DNA from: Acidobacteriota bacterium
GTDB taxonomy: Bacteria > Acidobacteriota > Terriglobia > Terriglobales > Acidobacteriaceae
Direction: 5' to 3'
Assembly (NCBI GenBank): GCA_021805025.1
Contig: JAJZGF010000027.1
Location: 1 to 32,626 of the forward strand
DNA length: 32,626 nucleotides
Both the position numbers and the translations under genes were made by a program. The stretch's first letter is position 1, and every line of letters starts with the position of its first letter. The notes below the pieces were generated by a model. The model did no database searches, was not told the DNA's origin, and saw only the letters and a list, made by a program, of their open reading frames with translations. Below are positions 1 through 7,444 of this stretch, piece after piece.

Positions 1-2
1 GC

Positions 3-80
3 TCCATCCTCCTCGATTACCGCACCGGAAATGCGGACGCATATGGCTCTCCGGATACCCTCGCCGCAACAGGACCATAG
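3..80 (+). CDS. Possible 3' end of a gene entering from the left edge
   Basis: From base 3 one frame is open for 25 codons and ends at TAG (78-80). The peptide has an ordinary protein-like composition (begins SILLDYRTGN, ends LAATGP), while another frame over the same bases runs on to a TAA just beyond. There is too little to name a family. It could also be a chance open stretch. A short imperfect repeat follows at about 90-114 (GGCTC then GAGCC) without a T-run, so it is not a convincing terminator. Confidence 0.3.
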   Translation, partial: SILLDYRTGNADAYGSPDTLAATGP

Positions 81-134
81 ATCGTAAACAGGCTCTGAGG
101 AGGCTCCGAGCCTGAGGCGTATAAGTGGCGGATC

Positions 135-767
135 TTACGCGCCGTGACATCGCTTGTACTTCCTACCGCTACCACAGGGGCACGGATCATTCCTGCCTAC
201 CTTGGGGGGAGTCCTCGGCTGCTGGGCTCGGTCCACGTGGCTGAGGAGCCGGGATGCCTCCTCCACGCAAGCCTGAATTTTGAACACCACATTTGGCGGC
301 ATGGCCACATTGACTCCCGGAATGTTGTTCATCAATCTCGTCTTTTCTGAAAAATAGTCGAGAGCCTGTTGAATTCTCGGATCAGGCTGGAGAGGAACGC
401 GGCAGTTGTCGATGAGGTCGGTGGACTGCAGATCGTATGTCGCCGTGGGATCAGGGATGAAGAGTATTTCTCCGAAGCGCATTTCCCTCGGTGTGTAGTC
501 GATCCATGGTTGCCCTTCGCCAGGGTCGTGCACAGCGTGAAATTCGCCTTCGATGAAAATGTTGCCGTGCTGCCAGACCGTCCAACCGATCCGCATCTGA
601 CCGCCCCTGCCCCGCACCCGCGCATCAACAATCTCAAAGCAGTTCCGCACCTTCGCCCCCGGCTCTGGAACACACCGCACTTTGATTGGGGTGGTGTCCA
701 AACGCAGGGCAGCTTTGAGCTTCTTGACGGCCTCAGATTCGGTTTGTGGCACGAACGGCGCGAACAT
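135..767 (-). CDS. SEC-C motif protein of unknown function
   Basis: This is a 210-residue soluble protein whose last 20 residues form a clear SEC-C zinc motif (C-P-C-G-S-G-x-K-Y-K-x-C-H), the small metal-binding tail known from the SecA C-terminus and from many accessory-genome proteins. The first 185 residues match nothing I recognise; they are mixed alpha/beta in appearance, with no signal peptide and no membrane segment. The ATG at 767 is preceded on the minus strand by GAGG four to five bases upstream, which supports this start. SEC-C tails often mediate protein or nucleic-acid contact; the role here is not known. A second SEC-C reading frame lies at 3034 on the other strand, so the island holds two unrelated proteins with this tail. 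Confidence 0.8.
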   Translation of the reverse strand: MFAPFVPQTESEAVKKLKAALRLDTTPIKVRCVPEPGAKVRNCFEIVDARVRGRGGQMRIGWTVWQHGNIFIEGEFHAVHDPGEGQPWIDYTPREMRFGEILFIPDPTATYDLQSTDLIDNCRVPLQPDPRIQQALDYFSEKTRLMNNIPGVNVAMPPNVVFKIQACVEEASRLLSHVDRAQQPRTPPKVGRNDPCPCGSGRKYKRCHGA

Positions 768-780
768 TTTGCCTCGACGC

Positions 781-1080
781 TTACATCGTAGTGGGGGGAG
801 GCTCCGATCGTCGATGGAGTTTCGGGCCTGATATTCGGCCAGGACCGGCCAGCATGGTATTTCCCCTCAAGCACATTTGCGGTGAGGATGACCGTGTCGA
901 TCTCGGGCCGCACAAGCTCAGCAGTCTATTTGATTTCATCGTTTGGTCTGAACAGGTCCACCATAGCCGACGAAACTGTCCGGCCCGAGGGTCGCGCGGA
1001 ATGCTGTGGATCGTACCCCGTGGCTTGCACTTGTCGATGAAAACGAAGCCGCCTGGACGAAGGAGATCCTTTGAACAAGC
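781..1080 (-). pseudogene. Degraded coding remnant, minus strand
   Basis: No single long frame fits here, but conserved-looking protein segments continue across frames on the minus strand. One piece (about 936-1075) contains a stretch ending FVGYGGPVQTKR and closes at a stop. The next piece, in another frame (about 781-928), reads [19 protein letters not shown] and on to SPHYDV, with an in-frame TAG just before it. The order and the protein-like composition suggest one gene broken by at least one frameshift and one stop. I cannot name the family. The remnant lies immediately upstream of the SEC-C gene on the same strand, so the two may once have been an operon. The alternative is chance reading of noncoding DNA. 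Confidence 0.3.
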
Positions 1081-1182
1081 AATCCACTGAGACACCCACG
1101 GAAGCAGATAGCTCCCCAAGTCGGCAAGTGTCCTGCGAATTGGCGGCACCTGGTCCCCAGCGTGCCCGGCTGGTAAACCTTG

Positions 1183-1207
1183 GCAAAGGTAAGCATTGGC
1201 GGTCAAC
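1183..1207 (+). repeat. Imperfect direct repeat, left copy
   Basis: A 25-bp segment beginning GCAAAGGTAAG recurs in the same orientation at 2365-2389. By eye 21 of 25 positions match, including the first 11 without change and a shared GGCGGT. The two copies bracket the toxin-antitoxin pair at 1300-2270 and nothing else. This could be a scar of insertion or recombination. The GTAAG beginning recalls IS66-family termini, but those would be inverted, not direct. Confidence 0.5.
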
Positions 1208-1275
1208 CGGCCAATACCGACGGAACGGCCGAGATGGCGCCACCGAGAACTCCGATAAGTCGATATTGACAAGAA

Positions 1276-1290
1276 GTAGCATTATGCTAC
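1276..1290. promoter_or_regulatory. Palindromic operator of the toxin-antitoxin module
   Basis: GTAGCAT-T-ATGCTAC is a perfect 7+1+7 inverted repeat ending 9 bp before the antitoxin ATG at 1300. A consensus -35 box, TTGACA, sits just upstream at 1266-1271. No Shine-Dalgarno sequence precedes the ATG, so the message may start very close to the start codon. Position and symmetry fit an autoregulatory operator bound by the antitoxin dimer, as is usual for type II modules. The binding itself is inferred. Confidence 0.6.
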
Positions 1291-1299
1291 CATTCATAC

Positions 1300-1692
1300 A
1301 TGAGTCAGCCAGTCAAGCTCTCGGATGCTCTTGTCCTCGACGCCCGCATAACGGGCAAGATCGTTGAGCGCTCCATTGCCGGCCAGGTCGAATTCTGGGC
1401 ACGGCTCGGCCGGTCCATCGAACCGCTTCTCCAGGGCGACCAGGCTCTGACGCTATGTCGCAAGGCAGCGGCGCGCCCCTTGTCGGAATGCCTCAATTCG
1501 GCGGACAGCACGAAGGGGCGTAAACGGCTGAAGGCCTACCTCGAAAGCCAGCCGTTTCCCCATTACGAAGCGCACCCAGATATTGCCGGCTTGCTGGTTC
1601 GTATTGATGCGGACGGCCGCCGCACTATCGGCCGATTCATCAAGCGACAATTTCAACCGATTAGATCGGCAAAGAGGACGGCTGCAAAGTAG
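1300..1692 (+). CDS. ParD-like antitoxin
   Basis: This is a 130-residue protein resembling the ParD-like antitoxin family. The N-terminal part (about residues 5-60) reads as a ribbon-helix-helix-type DNA-binding region: VKLSDALVLDAR, then SIAGQVEFWARLGRSIEP. The basic C-terminal part (residues 95-130, rich in R and K) is the likely toxin-contacting arm. The gene ends one base into the toxin start (TAGTG), so the two are translationally coupled, antitoxin first, as is typical of type II modules. A perfect palindrome and a TTGACA box lie immediately upstream. Expected role: neutralise the kinase-like toxin encoded next and repress the shared promoter. The gene appears complete. I am fairly sure of the antitoxin call and less sure of the exact family name. 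Confidence 0.75.
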   Translation: MSQPVKLSDALVLDARITGKIVERSIAGQVEFWARLGRSIEPLLQGDQALTLCRKAAARPLSECLNSADSTKGRKRLKAYLESQPFPHYEAHPDIAGLLVRIDADGRRTIGRFIKRQFQPIRSAKRTAAK

Positions 1693-2270
1693 TGGATCTC
1701 CCGCTGGATCGCCGTCCGGTCATTGTGGCCCTTGCCGGACCCAATGGCGCAGGCAAATCGACCTTCTACCGCGCTCATCTTGAGGAAGCGGGCCTGCGCT
1801 TTGTCAACGCCGATGTGCTGTCCCGTGAACTGAGAATTGGCCCGTATGAAGCCGCAAAAGTGGCAGATTCGCTCCGGCGTGAGCTCGTAAAGCAAAGGGA
1901 GAGTTTCGTCTTCGAGACGGTCTTCTCCGATCCTGCCGGCGACAAGTTGGCATTCCTCAAGGACGCCGCTGCGGCAGGATACACGGTCATTCTTTGCTTC
2001 ATCGGCATTTCCGGCCCTGCAACCTCCGAGCAGCGAGTAGCAATGCGAGTCTCGCAGGGCGGCCATGACGTACCCACGGACAAGCTGCAGACCAGGTATC
2101 CACGGATATTGGCGAATCTCAGAAGCGCATTGCGCGAACTACCCCACGTTTGGGTGTTTGATAATGACGACTTGCGTCACCCCTTCCGGCTGGTTACCGT
2201 CTACGCGAACGGGCAACCGGTTCGTTCGCAAAAGCCGACTCCCCAATGGCTCGCGTCGGTGCTGGATTGA
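1692..2270 (+). CDS. Zeta-toxin family P-loop kinase
   Basis: This 192-residue P-loop protein resembles the zeta toxin / predicted ABC-type ATPase family. The Walker A motif GPNGAGKS is at residues 16-23. It is followed by the family's N-A-D segment (about 39-41), the phrase SFVFETVFSDPAGDK (about 71-85) that corresponds to the zeta substrate-binding region, and a C-terminal VFDNDD segment. Classical zeta toxins phosphorylate UDP-N-acetylglucosamine and so block cell-wall synthesis; the substrate here is not known. The start is GTG at 1692, overlapping the antitoxin stop by one base, so translation is coupled. Length and motifs look intact, so the module is probably functional. The usual epsilon antitoxin is absent; a ParD-like protein takes its place. 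Confidence 0.8.
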   Translation: MDLPLDRRPVIVALAGPNGAGKSTFYRAHLEEAGLRFVNADVLSRELRIGPYEAAKVADSLRRELVKQRESFVFETVFSDPAGDKLAFLKDAAAAGYTVILCFIGISGPATSEQRVAMRVSQGGHDVPTDKLQTRYPRILANLRSALRELPHVWVFDNDDLRHPFRLVTVYANGQPVRSQKPTPQWLASVLD

Positions 2271-2364
2271 TGGTGGATCGGGTGCCTAGCAGCGTGATTG
2301 ATTCGTGACGAATTGGCCTCGGTGGCCCCTCATCGGTCCTCTCAGGCCAAACAGGACGATTTCA

Positions 2365-2389
2365 GCAAAGGTAAGAGTGGGCGGTTAAC
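2365..2389 (+). repeat. Imperfect direct repeat, right copy
   Basis: This is the partner of the repeat at 1183-1207, lying 95 bp after the toxin stop in the same orientation. The bases that follow remain partly similar for another ten or so positions (AAC then a C/G-rich stretch) before diverging. It marks the right boundary of the toxin-antitoxin cassette. Confidence 0.5.
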
Positions 2390-2629
2390 TAGGCCCGTGC
2401 CCAAATTGAGAGCTCGCCCGCCGGCAGCGTCATTGATTGGCGACATGGCCGCTTTCGGGGACTAATCGTGGACATCGCGGCTCGCCTCCCAACCCATATC
2501 CGCGATAATGGCCTCATCACACTTGGGAGGGGCGGCTTGAAAAAGAACAACATCGGCCCCACACCGAATAGCTACCGTATTCGCGGGCAGGTCAGCGCGC
2601 CTACCAGCAAACCCGTACGTGAGCGCCAG

Positions 2630-2977
2630 ATGATCAAATGCGCGACCGCAGACAAGGCGGTCGATCTTTCGAAACCGGAGACTCGCCGCGCCCTGTCCCC
2701 GACCGCACTCCACGGCTTCTTCGACCAGGAGTGGCGCCTCGACGACGATCAGATGCGAGGTCTGCTCGGCGGGATCGCCCGGTCCACGCTACATTCGTGG
2801 AGACGCAGCGCCGACAAGCGCGTTCTCGGCCACGACACGATGACGCGCATTTCTCTTGTGGTCGGCATATACAAGGCCCTGCACACCTGCTTCGGAGACC
2901 CCGGAGATTACTGGATAACCAACCCGAACAACAGCCCGCTTTTCGGCGGAGCGGTTCCCATCGACTACATGAACTGA
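2630..2977 (+). pseudogene. Xre/MbcA/ParS-family antitoxin, C-terminally truncated
   Basis: The protein (115 residues from the ATG at 2630; the frame is open from 2468) matches the antitoxin family that partners RES-domain toxins. It has an Xre-like helix-turn-helix (PETRRALSPTALHGFF, then ARSTLHSWRR), then the start of the toxin-binding domain with its hallmark phrases (ISLVVGIYKALH, NNSPLFGGAVPIDYM). In intact family members this continues for about 25-30 residues, including a GG-x-P/L-x(4)-VR-x-YLDA-like segment that contacts the toxin. Here a TGA follows one residue after the IDYM segment. No RES toxin is found downstream; the next coding DNA is a SEC-C/nuclease gene. I infer a deletion or recombination junction near 2975 that removed the antitoxin tail and the toxin. 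The start at 2630 is a choice; upstream residues look non-coding. Confidence 0.65.
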
Positions 2978-3033
2978 TCTTCTCTGGCGAGGACAACTGC
3001 CCGCGCGACACGGTCTGGGAAGTTGGGGACGTG

Positions 3034-3426
3034 ATGCCGGGGCGCAATCGGAATACGGGAACTGAGGGTGTAATCGAAAACATCCTTCAGGGGCCTCCAG
3101 TACGCGAACGGTTTGGTTGCGACCTCGCCTTTATTCTCCGTCTCTACCCGCTCACAGGCGGGACTCTCGCGACGCCGCCGATTCCCCCGTTTGATCCCGC
3201 GAAGCCTTGTCCGTGCGGTCTTCACGGGAAATCCTACGGAGAGTGCTGCAGGGACAAAGGCATTCACGCCCCTGGGAACGAGATGCTGCGAGGAACCGCG
3301 CCAAAGCTGGTAGCGGGGGCGCCGACGGCATGGTCCAAGGTGATACCAGGTTTCGCTTCGTCTGGAACCACCTCTGGCACTATCCGCAGCACGAGACGTT
3401 TCATGAGTTCCTCGATGCGCTCGTAG
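3034..3426 (+). pseudogene. SEC-C motif reading frame, probable 5' part of the split nuclease gene
   Basis: In this frame, from GTG/ATG at 3031/3034, the protein carries a zinc-binding SEC-C motif at about 3208-3250 (C-P-C-G-L-H-G-K-S-Y-G-E-C-C). The frame then drifts into low-quality sequence and stops at 3426, while the downstream nuclease frame, shifted by one base, becomes protein-like from about 3330. SEC-C motifs commonly sit at one end of larger proteins, so I read the two frames as one gene, SEC-C plus nuclease, broken by a frameshift between about 3260 and 3335. A run of five G residues at 3314-3318 is a candidate position. The alternative is two overlapping genes, with the nuclease starting at ATG 3330. 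Confidence 0.45.
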
Positions 3427-4295
3427 TGAGTACTCTCGGCAAGGATTGGTTTGAACAGCAACTTCTCCTTCCGCTCAAGAATCAGAACGCGATTTTGAAG
3501 TGGCGCACGGCAATGCTTGAGCTGCTTCGCAGGCCGGGAGACGCAGACGACGGTGTCAGCGCGGGCCACACTCTGACCGGACCGGCCAAGGCCTACCAGT
3601 GTTTTGCCTACGATCTTTACTGGTTGCAGTTGTTTCATCGGCTGCCCGAAACGCTCATCGCGAGGCTGAAGGACTTTCGCGCGTTCCAGGGCGCACGTTA
3701 CGAGGTACTCGTAGCCGCCGTATTCGCGCGGGCGGGCTTCGAGATTGAATGGATTGACGACGACGCTGCGCCTGGGAAACATCCAGAATTTATTGCGACC
3801 CACAGGCGCACTGGCAAGAAAGTCGGTGTCGAAACTAAGAGCCGCCAGCGACCAGGTGCCATGAATTACATCGGCACGTTCAGTCGTGAGACCCACCTGA
3901 AAGGCGACGTCTTCGATCTCTACGATAAAGCGGTACAGCAAGCGCCCGAGGGCCAACTGCCGTTCCTGATTTTCATTGACGCCAACGTCCCGGATAGCCC
4001 TGAGAAGGGACTGCCATCGTACTCGGACATTCCCGTGGACACCGTCTCGTGGATGAAGGAGATTCGGGATCGCTTGTTGGAGATTTGGAGTGCAGCGACG
4101 GAATCAACTCCTGAGAGCGCCGTGTTCATCACCAACTTGGCGTATTACTATGGCGACAACGACAAGCCGTCTCCGGGAGGGATGGGATCATTCTTTCCAT
4201 CCACGAGACCGAGGGTTCCGATCCTCGAAGACCCGATGGTCGCCGATATCCTGTACTGCCTGCAGACTTACGACACGGTTCCACGTCAGATTTGA
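3330..4295 (+). CDS. Putative PD-(D/E)XK-type nuclease domain protein
   Basis: Counting from ATG 3330 the protein has 321 residues; the same frame is open from 3207, but the first 40 residues look non-coding. The middle part carries a pattern typical of PD-(D/E)XK endonucleases: a helix with Glu (ARYEVLVAAVFARAGFEIEW), then HPEF in the place of the PD motif, then VGVETKSR as the ExK motif. The Glu and Lys of that last motif, with the Glu of HPEF, would bind the metal. The C-terminal part has a conserved-looking ITNLAYYYGDNDKP segment. No DNA-recognition domain is visible. Together with the SEC-C frame just upstream this is a candidate defence or mobile-element nuclease, possibly inactivated by the frameshift. 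The target is unknown. Confidence 0.6.
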   Translation: MVQGDTRFRFVWNHLWHYPQHETFHEFLDALVVSTLGKDWFEQQLLLPLKNQNAILKWRTAMLELLRRPGDADDGVSAGHTLTGPAKAYQCFAYDLYWLQLFHRLPETLIARLKDFRAFQGARYEVLVAAVFARAGFEIEWIDDDAAPGKHPEFIATHRRTGKKVGVETKSRQRPGAMNYIGTFSRETHLKGDVFDLYDKAVQQAPEGQLPFLIFIDANVPDSPEKGLPSYSDIPVDTVSWMKEIRDRLLEIWSAATESTPESAVFITNLAYYYGDNDKPSPGGMGSFFPSTRPRVPILEDPMVADILYCLQTYDTVPRQI

Positions 4296-4616
4296 AAGGC
4301 GAGCTCTCCGATTTCTGTGTTCGACAAGCCCCTCGCGTCGCGCGGTTGGGGCAGAACTGCTTAGCGAGGCGTGACTTCTTTATAGAGTGCGAAAAGCACG
4401 CCAACTATCTAGGTGGGCGTTGCGGGCGGGAAAGGGCCGTTGAGGAGGGTAACGGAAGGCGCGAAGCCGGATGAAGACAGGAAGGATTCTCCTCGCTACA
4501 AAAAAGGTCCCTGCTGAACCCACGTAACCAGAAGGAGACGGTATTTCGCGAGGCAGTTGTTCTGTAGCCAGATATCAACAGGAGATGCTTTAGCCTTTAT
4601 TCATGAGGGATTTCTG
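4296..4616. other. Gap between nuclease and TIR gene, no gene supported
   Basis: About 320 bases contain a small imperfect hairpin (around 4370-4408, GGCGTG paired with CACGCC) and a purine-rich stretch at 4425-4490. Short open frames here are not protein-like. The only useful signal is GAGGGA at 4605-4610, a Shine-Dalgarno sequence placed for the TIR gene start at 4617. No remnant of a short Argonaute gene could be read in any frame. Confidence 0.5.
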
Positions 4617-5594
4617 ATGGCCAATGGCACATCGACGGACACGCGGCGGATGTTGTTCTTGAGCCATGCAACTCCAGAAGACAACAGTTTCGCTCGTTGG
4701 CTGGCACTTCAGTTGGCGAACGAGGGCTATCCCGTCTGGTGCGACCTGACAAAACCGCTCGGGGGCGAAGACTTCTGGAAGGACATCCAAGAGGCAATCC
4801 GGGAAGACTCCATTCGTTTCCTGTTTGTTCTTTCGCGGAGTTCCAATACAAAAGACGGGACATTGCAGGAACTGGCCTGTGCTAAGGGCGTAGCTTCCAA
4901 GCTCAAGAGTCAGATTCGAGACTTCATCATCGCCCTCAAGATCGATGATTTGCCTTATTCGGATGTCGATATCGAGATACAGCGTCTGAATCACGTCTCT
5001 TTCAATTCTTCGTGGGCCGCCGGCTTGCACCAGTTATTGAAGAAATTGGAGGAGGACGGCGTTCCGAAGCATTCGAACTTCAACCCCCAAGCCGTTTCGA
5101 CCTGGTGGAGCTCGCAGGCTGAATTCAGCGCTGAACACGGTGTCTCAGACGTGCCGGAGACAGAGATTTCCAACTGGTATCGAATAGCCTCGCTACCTGA
5201 AACACTCTGGTGTCACAACATTTCCCGCCGGACCTCGGGGAAATTGGAGTTCGATGTCTCTGGCCTACCTTGGCCCGCGGTCAAAGCTACAGACCTGAGC
5301 TTCGTCACATTCGCGCCAGCCGACGAAGTGGCCGCTTTTCTGGATGGGAGCATCTACATTCAGTCTTCGATTAAGCTTCCTGCGGCCGACATCGCGAAAA
5401 GAGGACATCCCCTGTCTCGCGAACTGGTGAGCCTATTGCGCCAGGGCTGGGACAAAGCGTCTGAGGGCCACGGCTTTTCGGTGCAACGAATGTCCCCTCG
5501 ACCGAACCGGTACTACTTACAAAAGGGCGCCAACGAACGTGTCTTCTTCGAAGGCGTAAGTAGCAAGCGGACATACCGGGATTTGGTTGGTTAA
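4617..5594 (+). CDS. TIR-APAZ-like protein (SPARTA-type effector subunit), C-terminally short
   Basis: This is a 325-residue protein starting at ATG 4617, with GAGGGA six bases upstream. Residues 11-150 form a TIR domain: LFLSHATPEDNSFARWLAL, GYPVWCDL, GGEDFWKDIQEAIRE, and TLQELACAK. The Glu of that last motif, residue 85, aligns with the NADase catalytic Glu77 of the Maribacter SPARTA TIR-APAZ subunit as I remember its sequence. The similarity continues past the TIR domain (DIEIQRLNHVSFNSSWAAGL, then SNWYRIASLPETLWCH, then a D-V-x(3)-W-P-A segment). This indicates an APAZ-type region that in SPARTA docks on a short Argonaute. The known subunit is roughly 450 residues; this one stops at a point equivalent to about two thirds of the APAZ region, 8 bp from the next gene's stop. 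No Argonaute gene is in the window. Expected activity of the TIR part is NAD(P)+ hydrolysis; without its partner it is probably inactive or a relic. Confidence 0.75.
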   Translation: MANGTSTDTRRMLFLSHATPEDNSFARWLALQLANEGYPVWCDLTKPLGGEDFWKDIQEAIREDSIRFLFVLSRSSNTKDGTLQELACAKGVASKLKSQIRDFIIALKIDDLPYSDVDIEIQRLNHVSFNSSWAAGLHQLLKKLEEDGVPKHSNFNPQAVSTWWSSQAEFSAEHGVSDVPETEISNWYRIASLPETLWCHNISRRTSGKLEFDVSGLPWPAVKATDLSFVTFAPADEVAAFLDGSIYIQSSIKLPAADIAKRGHPLSRELVSLLRQGWDKASEGHGFSVQRMSPRPNRYYLQKGANERVFFEGVSSKRTYRDLVG

Positions 5595-5602
5595 CCTGCA
5601 TC

Positions 5603-7444
5603 TCAATTCAGTTGTTCGGTGGAACCGGTAAGGATGGGGCCTTTCACGCTTTTGACTTGATCAGTTGAGACGCCCATCAGGTCAAAGTAGATGATTGTGT
5701 TCGGTCCCTGATGCAGCCAGGGCCCCGGTGCGTACAGCGCGTATTGCGGACCGATCGACCAGAACCGGCCAAGGGAGCGCGCGTTGAGCCACATCTCTCC
5801 TTTGTGAAGGCTGCGAGTATCGAGATAAGTATCGGCCGGGATATCGACGCTCATCTGCGTGCGATAGAAGCACGGCCCCGTGCAGGGCTCGAGGAGAAAG
5901 TGCAGCTTGTCGACGTGGTCCATGGGGAGAGAATAAATTTTCCAGTGCGCGGGTTCCTTCCCGGCGATGGTGACGCGTCCGGTGAGTCCCTTTCGTTCGC
6001 TGCGGAGTACGCGCGTGAAGTTCACGCGCCCGCTGTTTTCGACCAGTATGTCGAGAGTGCCGGATTGTTGCAGGATCGGCAGCATAAGGCTCGAAGTGTT
6101 GAGCCTGCGATCCAATGTGCCGATAAGGACACGGTCAACATAGATCTGCGCATAATCGTGCAGGCCATCCAGGACCAGTTCTCCCCCGTCGCCTTTTTCC
6201 ATGCGGGTGCGATAGAGTACATAGCCGTAGGACTGGTTCATGTCTTCCATGGTCAGCAGGGTGCTGGACTCGACAGGTTCGGGCAGATTGCGCCACAACG
6301 ACGCGGTTTCCACCGGCGGGCTGATCGGAAATGCGGCAAGCGGAATTGGCGGTAGCAATGCCGGCGGACGCTGGCCGGTGACACGCGCAATAACGTCGCG
6401 AAAGGCAAAGTACTTCTGCCTGGGCGTGCCCTGCTCATCGAGGGGCGCGTCGTAGTCATAACTGGTTGTGTCCGGCTGGTAGTTCTTGCCGTTGCTGTTC
6501 GCCCCATTCATCCAGCCAAAGCTCGTTCCGCCATGAAACATGTACATGCTTACGGAATAGCCGCGCTGCAGCATCCATTCGAGTTCCTGCGCTTCGCGCG
6601 CTCCATCGGTCCGATGATGCTTTTCGCCCCAATGGTCAAACCATCCCGCCCAATATTCGCCGCTCATGTCTGGACCATCCGGTCTCTGCGACTCGAGCAG
6701 AGCAAAGCTCTTCACTGCCTCGCCGGTGCCAAAGTTGATGACGGCAGGCAACTCGGGGAGCGACCCTTTCGCAATGAGGTCAGGACCATCGGCGGTGTAG
6801 AGGACATCCGCGCCCATGCCGCTTTTTTCCAATGCAGCCTTCACGGCTTGCATATAGGCATGGTCATCTCCAAAGGATCCGTATTCATTTTCAACCTGGA
6901 CGGCGATGATGGGACCGCCGTTCCGCAGAAGCAGAGGCTCAATCTCTTTGCCAAGCCGGGCAAACCAGGTCTGCATGGCGGCGATGTATTTCGGGTCGTT
7001 GCTGCGCAGGACCAGGCTGCGATCCTTGAGAAGCCAGGACGGGTAGCCTCCGAGATCCCATTCCGCACAAACGTACGGACCGGGGCGCAGGATCACATGA
7101 AGTCCCTCCTGCTGTGCTTCTCGAATGTACTCCGCAACATCGTTCTCTCCTGCAAAGTCGTAGACTCCCGGCCGCGGCTCATGAACGTTCCAGAAGACGT
7201 AGGTCGTAACCGTGTTCAGGCCCATGGCGCGCGCCTTTCGCAGGCGATCACGCCAGTATGCGCGCGGAATGCGGGTGTAATGCATCTCACCGGAGATGAT
7301 CTGGTAGGGCTTGCCATCGAGCAGAAACTGCTTTCCAGAGACAACGAAGCTATGTTGCGGGGGTGCGGCGGCACACGACGGAAGCACGATTGCGACAAAA
7401 AAGAACGCGCTCCACGCGACGCGAGGGAGCAATCTGCATTGCAT
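5603..7444 (-). CDS. Secreted GH35 beta-galactosidase
   Basis: The protein has 613 residues from ATG 7444, which has GAGGTGG six bases upstream; a TTG 15 bases earlier is also open but less likely. Residues 5-28 are a signal peptide, and the L-P-S-C at 21-24 could be a weak lipobox. The GH35 catalytic domain is complete: ISGEMHYTRIPRAYW near the N-terminus, the acid/base Glu in VENEYG (about residue 187), and the nucleophile Glu in SGEYWAGWFDHWG (about 263). The C-terminal beta-sandwich domains seen in the family follow. It removes terminal beta-galactose from plant galactans, xyloglucan or similar polymers in the periplasm or at the cell surface. It is convergent with the TIR gene, with 8 bp between the two stops and no terminator. 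It appears intact. Confidence 0.93.
   Translation of the reverse strand: MQCRLLPRVAWSAFFFVAIVLPSCAAAPPQHSFVVSGKQFLLDGKPYQIISGEMHYTRIPRAYWRDRLRKARAMGLNTVTTYVFWNVHEPRPGVYDFAGENDVAEYIREAQQEGLHVILRPGPYVCAEWDLGGYPSWLLKDRSLVLRSNDPKYIAAMQTWFARLGKEIEPLLLRNGGPIIAVQVENEYGSFGDDHAYMQAVKAALEKSGMGADVLYTADGPDLIAKGSLPELPAVINFGTGEAVKSFALLESQRPDGPDMSGEYWAGWFDHWGEKHHRTDGAREAQELEWMLQRGYSVSMYMFHGGTSFGWMNGANSNGKNYQPDTTSYDYDAPLDEQGTPRQKYFAFRDVIARVTGQRPPALLPPIPLAAFPISPPVETASLWRNLPEPVESSTLLTMEDMNQSYGYVLYRTRMEKGDGGELVLDGLHDYAQIYVDRVLIGTLDRRLNTSSLMLPILQQSGTLDILVENSGRVNFTRVLRSERKGLTGRVTIAGKEPAHWKIYSLPMDHVDKLHFLLEPCTGPCFYRTQMSVDIPADTYLDTRSLHKGEMWLNARSLGRFWSIGPQYALYAPGPWLHQGPNTIIYFDLMGVSTDQVKSVKGPILTGSTEQLN

Noticed and set aside
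2313-2350. Terminator after the zeta-like toxin (TTGGCCT pairing with AGGCCAA)
   Set aside because: The loop is 24 bases and no T-run follows.
4420-4560. Group II intron or retron RNA in the purine-rich gap before the TIR gene
   Set aside because: No reverse transcriptase, no domain V hairpin and no clear ends could be found.
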